Positions 22,281 to 32,749 of a stretch of DNA of 64,000 nucleotides are shown here, piece by piece. The position numbers and the translations under genes were made by a program. This DNA comes from Phascolarctos cinereus. Its lineage: Eukaryota; Chordata; Mammalia; Diprotodontia; Phascolarctidae. The stretch is from assembly GCF_002099425.1 (NCBI RefSeq), contig NW_018343969.1, positions 4,920,001 through 4,984,000 of the forward strand, written 5' to 3'. The notes under the pieces were generated by a model. The model ran no database searches and had not been told where the DNA came from. It saw nothing but the letters and a program-made list of their open reading frames with translations. Every line of letters begins with the position of its first letter. The first letter of the stretch is position 1.

Positions 22281-24359
22281 CATACATTAATTTTTTTCCT
22301 CCAACTACCCTAATACTGACAAAGGTCTCATGAGTTATAAATATCATCTTTCCACACAGAAAGGTAAATAGTTCAACCTTAATAAGTCTCTTATGATTTC
22401 TTTTTCCTGTTTACCTCTTCATGTTCCGCTTGAGTCTTGTATTTGAAAGTCAAATTTTCTATTCAGCTCTGGTCTTTTCATCAAGAATGCTTGAAAGTCC
22501 TCTATTTCACTGAATGACCATTTTTTCCCCTGAAGGATTGTACTCAGTTTTGCTGGGTAGGTGATTCTTGGTTGTAATCCTATCTCCTTTGCCCTCTGGA
22601 ATATTATATTCCATGCCCTGTGTTCCTTTAATGTAGAAGCTGCTAAATCTTGTGTTATCCTGATTGTGTTTCCACAGTACTTGAATTGTTTCTTTCTGGC
22701 AGCTTGTAATATTTTTCCTTGACCTGGGAACTCTGGAATTTGGCTACAATATTCCTAGAGTTTTCCTTTGGGGATCTCTTTCAGGAGGAGATCTGTGGAT
22801 TCTTTCAATTTCTATTTTGCCCTCTGGTTCTTCTATCAGGGCAGTTTTCCTTGATAATTTCTTGAAAGATGATGTCTAGGCTCTTTTTTTGATCATGGCT
22901 TTCAGATAGTCCAATAATTTTTAAATTCTCTCTCCTGGATCTATTTTCTAGGTCAGTTGTTTTCCAATGAGATATTTCACCTTGTTTTCTAATTTTTTAT
23001 TCTTTTGGATTTGTTTTACAGTGTCTTGATTTCTCATAAAGTCACTAGCTTCCAATTGCTGTATCCTAATTTTTAAGGCAGTATTTTCTTCAGTAATCTT
23101 TTGGACTTTCTTTTCCATTGGGCCAATTTTTCTTTTTAGGGCATTCTTCTCCTCATTGGCTTTTTGGACCTCTTTTGCCATTTGGGTTAGGCTATTTTTT
23201 AAGGTGTTATTTTCTTCAGTATTTTTTTTGGGTCTCCTTTAGCAAGCTGTTGACTTGTTTTTCATGATTTTCTTGCATCACCCTCATTTCTCTTCCCAGT
23301 TTTTCCTCTACTTCTCCTACTTGCTTCTCAAAATCCCTTTTGAGCTCTTCCAAGGCCTGGGACTGATTCATATTTTTCTTGGAGGCTTTGGATGTAGAAG
23401 CTCTCTGACTTTGTTGTCTTCTGGTTATATATTTTGATCTTCTTTGTCACCAAAGTAAGATAATATAATCTGACTCTTTTTGTGATGCTTGCTCATGATC
23501 CCTGCCAATTATTTGAGTTTTAAACTCTTTGTTAAGGTAAGTATCTGCTTCCAATGTGGAGAATGTACTGTCCCAAGCTCCAGGGGTTTATAAAGCTCTT
23601 TTCAAAGATACTTGTAGGGACCCATAAATTTTCAGTTCTTGCAAGGTGGTATGATAAGGGGTGAGGTGTTTACTCCTTTCCTGGCCTGTGCAGTGATCTG
23701 TTAGTGACCATAAGCACTTCTTTCTGTCCTGGAACTGTGAAGAAGGTTTCCCATCCACAGCCACTACAAGCCCCACCGTGCCAGCGCTCCTCCTCACCCC
23801 AGGACCCCCGTCCAGAACTGTGACCCAGATCCAAGCATAGGCAAAGCAAGAGATTCCTGTCTCATCACCAGGAGAGAGATCCCTGTGATCCCCCTTTGAT
23901 CAGCCACTGGATTCCCCCTCAGTCTGTGGGCCTGAAAGCTCGGGAAGCAGCTGCCCACCTGTGTTCTCAGGGAATGGAGCTGAGACCCCACCTTCCTCTC
24001 TCAGCACTTCAGAAACAGACTTTTCCCACTGACCTTCTAAGTTGTCTTTGGCATGGGTGGATTGAAGAGTCTGGAAACCACTACAGCTGCCTGTGATTCA
24101 GTCCTCTGAGGCCTGCCCAGGTTCTGCTGCCTGTGCACCCAAGCCACACTGTGCTCTGCTGACAACCCAGTGCAAATATACCTTTCTGATCAATCATCCT
24201 GGTTGTCTTGGGCTGGAAATTTGTTTCACTCTGTCTTTTTTTGGGGTTCTGCTGCCTTAGAATTTGTTTAGAGCCATTTTTATAGGTATTTGGAGGGGTT
24301 TGTGGAAGAGCTCTGGCAAGTTGCTGCTTTCACTCTGCCATCTTGACTCTGCCCCCTGC
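21392..24359 (-). mobile_element. HAL1-like half-L1: 5'UTR, ORF1 and 3'UTR without ORF2
   Basis: Bounded by an exact 11-bp TSD 'tacttcctttc' (21381-21391 and 24360-24370) inside a MIR-like SINE, so it arrived as one 2,968-bp unit. From right to left it has an L1 5' end (complement of 'gcagagtcaagatgg' near 24345), a 5'UTR and an ORF1 coiled coil. The coiled coil at 22948-23181 reads AKEVQKANEEKNALKRKIGP, KVQKITEENTALKIRIQQLEA. An ORF1 C-terminal region lies near 22500-22900, then a purine-rich spacer, then 3'UTR sequence at 21400-21830 like that of 42741-43983. No endonuclease, RT or ORF2 C-terminal coding lies between. ORF1 is broken. Known half-L1 (HAL1) elements have this layout and depend on L1 in trans. 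Confidence 0.8.
22228..22281. repeat. (CTAT)n microsatellite inside the half-L1
   Basis: About 13 tetramer units, one interruption at the right end. Likely polymorphic. Confidence 0.95.
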
Positions 24360-24485
24360 TACTTCCTTTCTGTCTAGACCTTGGGCTAGTTTTTTCACCT
24401 CCCTAGCCTTTAGTTACTTCATCCATAAAGTAAAAAAAAAAAAGTTTTCTTTCAGTTCTCAATCTTATGATCTATGATCTAAACG

Positions 24486-25229
24486 ATTTTCATTGAAATG
24501 TTCATTTAGAATTTGTCATGTCACACTGAAGGCTTAGTTTTGAGCCAAAATGCATTTTACGCTACAATTTTCTGATCAGCACTGTTCTGCAGTCCTTCTG
24601 CAACAACTTTCCCCAGTGGACTACTGACCAGGACCCATTTCAGTTTTGCAGTGATTGAAATATCTCAGGTGGATCTAGACATAGAAAGTTAATCTAAGAC
24701 CATTGGAAAGTAAAGAAAAAAGAGTAAGAGAATTAGAATTTTAACTGGAATGATGATCAGATTATATTTGACTCAGGGAATAGTTTAAATACTCAAGCGT
24801 CAACTTCTTTCTCATTTCAATTTCATCTCCTGCCTGGACCAATTAGTTCCACTTGATCCCACACTATAATATCCACAAGCCCTGCTGTCAGATGTATCTG
24901 CTCTTGGGTCTCAACAATGAAGACAGATACCAAGTCCTCCACATATGGTCAATTACAGAAATAGGATAAAACTACTTACCAATAGAAGAGATCGTTTGAG
25001 TCATTTTCCAGGAGTGTGAATGGAATCATCTACTTGTTTTTACCATATCTCCTTGGTCACCAGTTGCAGACTTGTGTACAGAAATTAGAAAGATGGTTGA
25101 TAGCCCTACAGTGATTTTCTTTATACATAACTTAATGTCAGTCTTCCTTTTTTCCTTCCTTATTCTCCTTCTCCCTTCTCTTCCCTTCCCTTCTCTTTCT
25201 TACCCAGCCTTGATCACTGAATGGGCACA
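24486..25229. other. No gene seen
   Basis: Unique-looking sequence. 25140-25200 is a TTCCC-rich pyrimidine tract. Confidence 0.4.
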
Positions 25230-25492
25230 GCTCAGTCAAATTGAGACCTATTAAAGACCTTAGCTTATAAAGGCCAAGGTCTTTCACTGCATCCTGGGCA
25301 TGTCCAGTTATCCTGATCTACATCTTGCCATTGGACCCATATGACTATAGAGGAGAAAGTGAGGCTGGTAACTTTGCACAGCCCTCCCTCAGTTAAATTC
25401 AATTCACTTGCATATCATGGCATCACCTCCCTGATGTCATCATCCTCTTCAAGAATGAAAGACAAGTAACAAACAACAATGGCAGTCTATGG
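25230..25492 (+). mobile_element. Unnamed dispersed repeat, copy 1
   Basis: Blocks 'aagaccttagcttataaag', 'cactgcatcctgggcatg', 'gactttgcacagccctcc' style sequence, 'gatgtcatcatcctcttc' and an 'acaaacaacaa' tail match 40250-40532 in order. The tail resembles that of RTE-mobilised SINEs. I recognise it as a marsupial interspersed repeat but cannot name it. Confidence 0.6.
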
Positions 25493-25680
25493 GAATATAG
25501 CCTGACATGATAAACTAACCATCTGGCTCATTACTGAATAAGATTCTGTATGACAATAACTAGGTGGAGATTATTAAAAGTCATATTATAGGCAATGTGG
25601 CATAATGGAAAAGCACAGCACTGGGGAGACTTGGATTGTCTTTCTGGGGATGGCACAAAATAGCTCTCTAACCTTGATTA

Positions 25681-27010
25681 ATTTTTTTTTCTTGTGGGAA
25701 AAAAGACAATTTATGAAATTAAATAAAGTGCATACACAAGGGGGAGTAGCACAGGAAGTGGGGGGACAGGGGCTTTGGCTGGCATCCATCCTTCACACCC
25801 CTGACCCCACCAAGGCTGACCCCAAACATCTGGCCCAAGTAGCAGAGCTTAAGTGCATAGCACCATCCCCACCCCTACCCCTTTTCCAGTGGGGTGGAGG
25901 AGACTGGGGAAGGGCCAGGGGAGAAGAGAGGACAAAGGAGCCTCAAAACCCTTAGCTTCCAGGGTCTATTCCTCCTGCCTCAACACATGAGGTCCCTGGG
26001 TAGGTAGGGAACAGGATGGGCCAGCAAGGAAAGAATGGGTTGAGCAGCTCCCAATCTGAGGGCCAAGAGGAGAGGTCAAGGGTAGTGGGCTTGGTTCTCT
26101 GGACAAGGAAAGGGAAAAGGAGACCCCTGGCTAAGGAGGGCAGAATTCAGAGAAGTAGGGATGCTGCAAAGCTTCTTCTGCTGAGATGTGCTGAACCGGG
26201 TTACACCTGAGCAGATTCTGCAATAGGTCCCCTGTGGCATTAGCTTGGGTACGACATTGACAAGTGACGTTGTTGCTGTATACATAGGGTAAGGCTTATA
26301 ATCTGGAAGCTTGGTCATGGCAGGCCACTGTTCCTCGGTTGGCGTCCCCAGCAGCCTAAAGATCCTCTTCAGTTGATCATCTACATCATTCCCAGAGAAG
26401 AGGGGCCGTCCCGCATTGGCCAGCTCTGCAAAGATACAACCAGCTGACCACATGTCGATGGATGTGGAGTATAGTTTGGCCCCAAACAGGACATCTGGTG
26501 GGCAGTACCACAAAGTGACCACCCAGTTAATTAGAAGGTTCTGGGGCTTCAGATCCTGGTGCAGAACATTACTGCTGTGGCAGAATCCAAGGCCTTTTAG
26601 GAGTTGGAAAAGGAATGACTTCACAGTCTCAGGGTCCAGGTCTCCATTACAACTGTCCAAATATTTGTTCAGATCTTGGTCACAGAACTCAAAAACCAGG
26701 GTCAGTTTCTTGTCACTGTGCAAAACATCATGAAGCCTGACAATGTTCTTATGCTTCAGCTCCTTCAGTAGGCAAATCTTTCTCAGGGCGGAGCTTGGTA
26801 CCGCTCATCATCATCGTCCAAGCTAACTCGTTTCAGTACCACAATCTCTTGGGTCTCTCTGTTCTTGGCCTTGAACACTGCTCCATAGGTGCCTGGGGTG
26901 GAGGAGGGATCAAAGCTACTTTCCACCTCTTCCTCCTCCTCTTCCCCTCCCCACCCCTCCCAGGAGTTAGGGGTAGGTCGGGTTTTTTTGGAGGGGAGGA
27001 GGAGGGAGGG
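25681..27010 (-). pseudogene. CDK5: CDK5 processed pseudogene (retrocopy)
   Basis: An mRNA-derived copy of cyclin-dependent kinase 5, a proline-directed Ser/Thr kinase activated by p35/p39. Minus-strand reading gives GTYGAVFKAKNRETQEIVVLK (Gly loop, ATP lysine), [122 protein letters not shown], ending (after a frame change) with [15 protein letters not shown] and a stop at 26131-26133. No introns interrupt these exons. A 3'UTR extends to a short poly-A (poly-T at 25682-25690). TSD: 'aaccttgatta' (25670-25680) and 'agccttgatta' (27011-27021). Defects: frameshift near family residue 43; HRD Arg changed to Gln; about 25 codons lost after LLIN, including DFG; frameshift before the C-terminus; residues 1-12 absent. 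Cannot make a kinase. Confidence 0.95.
26893..27010 (-). other. Apparent intron-1 remnant upstream of CDK5 exon 2 in the retrocopy
   Basis: Where the first 12 codons of CDK5 should be, the minus strand has a G-rich stretch ending 'tccctcctccaccccag' directly before 'gcacctatgg'. That is a pyrimidine tract plus AG at the place where the family's exon 1/exon 2 junction is expected (Gly of GEGTYG). This suggests the copied transcript was unspliced at, or began within, intron 1. The exon boundary is from memory of CDK5 structure; the splice-site form is directly visible. Confidence 0.55.
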
Positions 27011-27091
27011 AGCCTTGATTATTTCTTTTAACACCTCTGAACCTCCGTTCCCTGATCTGTAAAATTAGGGTATTAGAGTCAATAGCTTCTA

Positions 27092-27342
27092 GGCAATTAG
27101 GTGGCACATTGGATAGATCTCTGTGCTTGGAGTAAGGAAGACTCATCTTCCTGAGTTCAAATCCAGCTTCAGACACTTACTAGCTGTGTGACCCTTGGCA
27201 AATCACTTAACTCTGTTTGCTTCAATTTCCTCATCTGTAAAATGACCTGGGGAAAGGAATGGCAACCCACTCTACTGTCTTTGCCAAGAAAACCCCAAAA
27301 TGATATCACAAGGAGTTGAACACAAATATAATGATTGAACAA
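27092..27342 (+). mobile_element. tRNA-derived SINE (MAR1-like), full length with TSD
   Basis: Head 'aattaggtggcacattgg' (box A region), 'gagttcaaatccagcttc' (box B), 'tagctgtgtgacccttgg', 'cctcatctgtaaaatgacc', 'gtctttgccaagaaaacc', 'aaggagttgaacacaa' and an AAC tail. Flanks 'caatagcttcta' (27080-27091) and 'caacagcctcta' (27343-27354) form the TSD with two differences. It landed in the MIR-like SINE beside the CDK5 retrocopy. Confidence 0.9.
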
Positions 27343-27400
27343 CAACAGCCTCTAATGTTCGGTCTAACTCTACAATTTGATTCAATATTCAAGCTTGTGG

Positions 27401-28324
27401 TTGAGTTAGTCATATAATAGCAAGAAACAAATCAGTAGAGAATTCTTGTGCAAAGATTTTCTATAATAAGTTGGAAAAACAGCTACACTGTGCAGACTAG
27501 GAAGAATTCTCTACTTGAATTTATTGCTTTTTTATTATATCACTTAAATCATTCCTTCCTCCTAGTACCCCAAAGAGCAGATGTTTTTATATCAAGGTAA
27601 AGAATGATTTATTACTATATCTCAGTAACTTTATTTATTTTTAAATCTATCCCACTCTTCTTGCTTGAACCTTCTTTGAGGATATTTAAAGGTACTTATT
27701 TTTTTTCTTCAAGGACAAAATACATTAACTGAATTAAATTCAAAACAAAGAAAATCAAGTTAGCCATGGATCAATATGAACAGCATTAATTAAATATAAT
27801 CAATGGCTAAATGTAAATTTTCTATTTTATGCTTCGTTTTTAAAATTTAGTTTTTATGGAAGTATGGATTGAAAAGGAAGAATTTTTGTTGCTGACAGAA
27901 AATTTACCATTAGGCTTTGAATATTAAGAATTTGCATGTCTGGATATTAAAAAAAACAATCAAAGGCAATTGTTAGGGAAAATGGAATAACATGGGTGGC
28001 TGTATGTTGGCTGATGCTAATTTTCAAATGAAAGTCTTTCAGTGGGGTTATTTTGGAAATATCTTCCAAAAGATCAACTCAACTTTAATGAGAAGTTTCA
28101 AAGTACTGACATCTTCTTTTTCATCATTCTATTTACATATGTACTTCTTCTATACAGCAATACATTTAAATAAACTGTTTTAGCAACCATTTGAGGCACA
28201 AAATACTGACTTGTCCATTATCTTTTCTTCTGCCATACATGTATCACATGCAAACATACAGAAACACACAGTGGACATATGAGCAAATACCCTAAAATAT
28301 TTTATACCAATTTCTATGCTTGCC
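27401..28324. other. No gene seen
   Basis: AT-rich, unrecognised. The open frame at 27992-28183 has no recognisable domain. Confidence 0.4.
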
Positions 28325-28645
28325 TAGGAGGCCCATATCTGGAATGTATTTCCTTTGAACTTCTATCTTGAATCTCTCTTTTCCTTCATGTGTCAGTTCT
28401 TATATATAATCTTTCCTGAGCCCAACACCCAAGCCCAACACACACTAGTTAATGGTTCTCTGTAACTTTTGAAATCATATTCCACAAAATATTTTTATTT
28501 ATGTGTTCACTTATTATATATTCCCAGAAAAATAGGAACCCCTTGAGAACAAAGAGTGTTTCATTTTTGTATTTCCATCTCTAATGCCAAGCACAGAGCT
28601 TTTCATGCGCTTATTCAATATTTGTTGAATTGGATTTGATTGAAT
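28325..28645 (+). mobile_element. L2 LINE 3'-end fragment
   Basis: 'ctggaatgtatttcctttg', 'cttcatgtgtcagttctt', 'ggaaccccttgagaacaaag', 'atgccaagcacagagct' and 'attcaatatttgttgaattg': the standard L2 3' order. It ends in a TTGAA-rich low-complexity run continuing to about 28690. Confidence 0.7.
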
Positions 28646-28864
28646 TGAATTGAGTTGGAACAAATTTAATTTTATTGAATTTAATTGGCAATACATTAAC
28701 CATTTGTGATAAATTGAAAATATGCTATGAAAACAAGAAAGTGAAAGATGACATGTATTGGAACAATCTACTAAAAGAGACGTTAGTGTGGCTTTTGTAA
28801 AACTTATCATACCATTCAAAAAGCCTTTCTTCATCCATGGTAAAATTTCCCTTTGACTGGTTAT

Positions 28865-29112
28865 GTTGTTTTAGGCACTTTCAGTCATGTCAGACTCTTT
28901 ATGACCCCATTTGGGTTTTTTTTTAGCAAAGATACTGATGTGTTTTGCCATTTACTTTTCCAGCTCATTTTACAGATGAGGAAACTAAGGCAAACAGGGT
29001 TAAGTGACTTGCCTAGGGTCATGTAGCTAGTAAGTGTATGAGGCCAGAGGTAAATTCAGGTCTTCCTGAATCCAGGTCAGGCACTCTATCCAGTGTGCCA
29101 CCTACCTGCCCC
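28865..29112 (-). mobile_element. tRNA-derived SINE (MAR1-like)
   Basis: Complement order: 'cactttcagtcatgtcaga', 'ctctttatgaccccatttg', 'cagctcattttacagatg', 'aggaaactaaggcaaacag', 'catgtagctagtaagtg' and 'ctatccagtgtgccacc'. Full length. Its first bases match the 3' tail of the RTE/BovB fragment at 41798-42085. Confidence 0.85.
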
Positions 29113-29814
29113 TTGACAAGTTTTTAGTATAGTCCAGTTGGAATCCAGAAGATTCAGAAGTCTGATGACACATTTGTGGCAAAGATAATCTTTGGAAAAG
29201 CAGAAAATGACAACAAAGTAAGCAGGTCTCATGACTGCCTCTTTTCTTCCATAAAAATGTACAAAATGAGACTCTGGATAGATGCATTTTCCTAGTGTGT
29301 CCCATTGAAATTGAATGCTGTTTTTCCAAATTGCTTTTAACTTTTAGATTCAGACTTCATAGAATGATCCACCTTGAGCTTTTCAGTTGGAATTTATCAG
29401 TCAATATTAGGAATGCATACTTAAGCATTTAGCTTTCTATGGCAAGAAAAGAAAGTAGCTGAGTCCTAATTGACCTTCACAGCCTATTCCCCTTCTTCCA
29501 GATGCTGATGAATAGTGCTTGAATATATGTACATATCTTTATTGCAATACATATTAACTCTACAATAAAGCTAAATAAATTTTCTTATCACACCATATAT
29601 AATTTGCTGAGCATCTGTCACTTAAAAACAGGTAGAGAGTATTGAAAAGAAAGTAAGATCAGAAATTAGAGAGAATAAGGCAAGTACTAGAGCCAGAGAT
29701 AAGTATATAACTCATCAAAAGGTCTTTGAGGTGTCTGCAAGGACATTTTATCGTGTGACTATATGTCATAATGAAAAAAAATCACTATTTCAATCAAACG
29801 GAGGCTGTCAGATT
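29113..29814. other. No gene seen
   Basis: Unrecognised sequence; minus-strand open frame at 29102-29329 has no recognisable domain. Confidence 0.4.
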
Positions 29815-30590
29815 ATGGTGTGCTTAGTGGGTCCAATGTTTCTGGGTTTCCTCTGAGAGAACTATGGGGATTGGCTGAACCAAACTGACTCCATCTCGTG
29901 ACTCAGTTCTGGAGCTGGTTCAGTTCTCTTTCTATTCAACCATGGATCTAGTTCAATTTCTGTATTGTGAGAAAGCTTTACTCAATTACGAGAATTGTTA
30001 GAAAACATTATCACATTGTTTAAATGTAGCCAATTGGCTGGGAAGTTGGACTACCTACTACATGCTTAGACGCCTTTAACTAAGGACCTAGGTTATGCTG
30101 ACTAGAAACCCAGTCACATCCAAAGACTTATACAAGAGTTTTCTCAATTACACATCTCAAGCAACCCACATGTCTTATCTAAAAACTGGCCTCGTACTAG
30201 TCAGTCGGTTATTGTTTACATGACCCTTTGATTGAGTGGAGATACTTGAGGGGAGTGGGATAATTCTTTTTTTCTGATTTCAGGGAATTGCACCTGTTCA
30301 CACTTTCAGTCCCAACTCAGAAAGTCCCTAATCTTTTTTTCTAGTTAGAAACCAGATTGCCTAATTTTGTATCCTGGTTAATTGTTTTCTCTTAGCTAAT
30401 TTGTTTTATTTTGATTAATTCTTTTTGATGCATAAAAATCTGTCTCCCTTGCATTCAGGGGAGACAGTGCCAAAGCTAAGGAGGCCTGGTCTCAATTTGT
30501 TATGCAATTAGCATACATTGCTTAATAAACCAATATGCTCAGAAGCTCAAATCTTTGTTTTTCCCAGTTATTTCAGATTTTACCTACCAC
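29815..30590 (+). mobile_element. Probable solo LTR of an endogenous retrovirus (ERV1-like fossil)
   Basis: A roughly 775-bp block with LTR traits: a TG-type start, 'tgactccatctcgtgactc', a late 'gcataaaaatctg' TATA-like motif, an AATAAA polyadenylation signal at 30524-30529, then 'ctcagaagctcaaatcttt' and a CA-type end near 30590. No internal retroviral genes flank it, so it is read as a solo LTR left by recombination. Old, degraded fossil; edges are approximate and family assignment is by resemblance only. Confidence 0.5.
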
Positions 30591-31254
30591 ATCTCTCAGC
30601 TTCCACTCACCTAAATAACTGGTCATACAGAATATACTAGGCATTTTATTGCAGTCTGATAGACAATGTTGAGACAGACAAGTACACTGTCCACTTTGTT
30701 TTTCTGTGAAAATGGCTAGAAATAGTATGTGATCCTGTAGCATGGATTTCATGTTATATGGCAAGAGTCACTGAATTGTGAGCTTTTAAAAGACTTTATC
30801 TTCTTCACACTTTATAACTTTCTAAGTCTTCTTTATTGCATCCATCTTCCACCTTCAATACTTTCCTTCCTCCTACATTCTTTGGATGTTTGCTTAACAC
30901 CCTGATAAATGTCCTGAAATCTCCATCATTGAAGCCAGCATTCTCATTGCCCCTACATTACCTCTTCCCTACTCAGGGACTTAAAACTTCTATCTGCCCT
31001 GACATGCCATTATCCTTTAACCCCCTCACCTCCAGTTAAAAATGCTTTTAGGTCCAATATTCCATTTGTTTTAGGCCTTGACACCTTCTAAAGTGTCCAA
31101 ATTGATCATCAACTAATCTGCTATATTATTACACGTTAACTTAAGTGCCAGGGTGTGGGATAGTGAGTCAATGTTTGGGTTTCCATTAGAAGGTTCTAAA
31201 AGTGTCAGGAAAGAGATTTACTGAAAGATGAAGCATATGCAGAATTAATTCAAT
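30591..31254. other. No gene seen
   Basis: Unrecognised; 30830-31040 is pyrimidine-rich and could be an old LINE piece, without specific blocks. Confidence 0.4.
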
Positions 31255-31394
31255 TCAGTTCAGTTCAACCAGCATTTATTACCTACTATGTGTAAGGCAC
31301 TATTAGACGCAAGTAATATAAAGGAAAAATAAAGGAAAAAGTCTCTCCTTAAGAAGTTTATAACGTAATAGGGAAAAATAGAAAATACATACAT

Positions 31395-31770
31395 GCACTC
31401 ATTTATTGTTCATTAATAACATAACCCCACAGATCACAGCATGCCAGGCCCTCCTGTCCTCCAATATCTTCTGAAGTCTGTCTAAGTTCTTGTTTGTTGC
31501 TTCCATAAAACTATCTATCCATCTCATCATCTGCTGTCCCCTTCTTCTGCTTTCAATCTGTCCCAATATCAGAGGCTTTTCCAATAAGTCCTGTATGTCA
31601 TTATGTGGCCAAAGTATTTAAACTTCAGCTTCAGTATTTGTCCTTCCAATGAATAGTCAGAGTTAATTTTTTTAAGCATTTGTTGATTTAATTTCCTTGC
31701 TGTACAAGGAATTCTTAAAAGTCTTCTCCAGCCAATTTGAAAGCATCAATTCTTCCAACTCAGCTTTTCA
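31395..31770 (-). mobile_element. RTE (BovB-like) LINE, ORF C-terminus
   Basis: The minus-strand frame 31399-31584 reads LILGQIESRRRGQQMMRWID, SFMEATNKNLDRLQKILEDR, RAWHAVICG. This is the C-terminal segment of BovB-type RTE polyprotein (family form LGKIEGRRRRGQQRMRWLD...DREAWRAAVHG). Nucleotide blocks further right ('tggccaaagtatttaaac', 'cttcagtatttgtccttcc', 'aagtcttctccagcc') continue the match. It is inserted in L2 sequence. The terminal tail is missing on the left. Confidence 0.85.
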
Positions 31771-31990
31771 TACATACATACACACAAGTACATATGTATG
31801 TATACATATATATATATATATGAATACATATATTACCTATATATAGGTATTTGTATGTATATATACATATATAGGCAGACAGACATATACATATACACTA
31901 CTAGTATATGCATTGGCTATTGATATACACACATGTATACACATATGTATATACATATATACATGTGTCTCTATATAACATATAAACATG
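31771..31990. repeat. (TACA)n/(TA)n AT-rich microsatellite
   Basis: Degenerate TACATA/TATATA/CACACA units over about 220 bp, between the RTE and the continuing L2. Confidence 0.9.
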
Positions 31991-32530
31991 TACAGATACA
32001 CATAGATTCAGAGTAAAGAAATAAGCATTAAGGAAATTTTTGTAGAAAGAACACAGAAAACCGGGGCAAGTAAGGAAATGATACCTAATGGAGGGAGAAC
32101 TTCAGCTGAGCTAGAATGGCTCTAGTGATTCCAAGATGCATACGTGGAGAAGTATGCATTCTGGGCATTGTGGGACAGCAGGTGCAAGGGCATGAAGCTA
32201 GAAGATGGAATGTTGTATATAAACAAGAGCAAGTAACCCAATTTGACTTAAACATAAAGTGAATAATAGAGAGTAACATGAAATCTTTCTAGAAAGAAAG
32301 ATTTGAGCAGATTATGGAGGGCTTTAAATGTTAAACAGGAGAGACTGCATTTTATCTTAGTGGCAATGACAACACTAAAACACTTTGAGCAATGAAATTG
32401 TCATACCTGTGCTACAGAAATGACAGTTTGGTAAGTGTCTGGAAGAGCGTGGTTTAGAGAGAGGAGAGATGGAAGGGAAGGAGACCAATTCAGAAGCTAT
32501 TGTGATGGTTGTGGAAATAGTACTAATTGG

Positions 32531-32745
32531 TTTTGAGGTCAGAAGAAATGTATGGTCAAAGGCCTGTTCTGCCACCACTCACATGATTAGTGATTTCTGG
32601 AAAGTCACCTAATCTTTCTGAACTCATCCCAGTTTCTTCATCTGTAGAATTGGTATATCTTTATTTGTATTATATACCTTACTTGTTTTGAGAACAAATG
32701 ATATAATGCAGGAAAAATTCTCTATAAATTGTAAACTGTAAAACT
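32531..32745 (+). mobile_element. MIR SINE
   Basis: 'ggttttgaggtcagaaga', 'tggaaagtcacctaatctt', 'cccagtttcttcatctgt', 'ttttgagaacaaatgatat' and 'ctctataaattgtaaactg' follow MIR order. Confidence 0.6.
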
Positions 32746-32749
32746 GTCG

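Larger units (their letters stand above)
21327..24485 (+). mobile_element. MIR-like SINE split by the ORF2-less L1
   Basis: The left arm 21327-21391 ('gtggtagaaagtaccggtt', 'cagagcatattcccaggtc', 'tacttcctttc') and right arm 24360-24485 ('gaccttgggctag', 'ctagcctttagttacttc', 'ctttcagttctcaatctt') join into one SINE in correct order once the L1 between them is removed. The site itself is duplicated. Confidence 0.7.
25585..27400 (+). mobile_element. MIR-like SINE hosting two nested insertions
   Basis: Three pieces of one SINE: 25585-25680 ('ggcaatgtggcataatgg', 'agcacagcactggggag'), 27011-27091 ('cctctgaacctccgttccc', 'tgatctgtaaaattaggg') and 27343-27400 ('cctctaatgttcggtc'). They are separated by the CDK5 retrocopy and by a MAR1-like SINE, each with its own TSD drawn from this SINE. 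Confidence 0.7.
31255..32530 (-). mobile_element. L2 LINE 3' part, split by an RTE and an AT microsatellite
   Basis: Right-to-left L2 sense. 31255-31394 is the 3' end complement ('accagcatttattacctac', 'aaggcactattagacgc'). After the RTE, 31990-32530 continues with 'cattctgggcattgtggg', 'gcaggtgcaagggcatg', 'ttatggagggctttaaatg', 'gtctggaagagcgtgg' and 'gaccaattcagaagctatt', all complement of the L2 3' coding/UTR region. Confidence 0.7.

Noticed and set aside
21392-24359. Ordinary L1 that lost ORF2 by later deletion
   Set aside because: Possible in principle. But the 3'UTR directly follows the inter-ORF region and the whole has one exact TSD, so a half-L1 insertion is simpler; kept as a finding with a test.
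25605-25955. 116-codon plus-strand open frame
   Set aside because: It spans a SINE fragment, the poly-T of the retrocopy and the antisense of the CDK5 3'UTR.
26416-26733. 105-codon plus-strand open frame
   Set aside because: Antisense to the CDK5 retrocopy, with no independent domain.
26076-27034. Possibility of an intact, functional CDK5-like gene
   Set aside because: No intact frame, missing start region and DFG, altered HRD, introns absent from the coding part, poly-A and TSD: a processed pseudogene.
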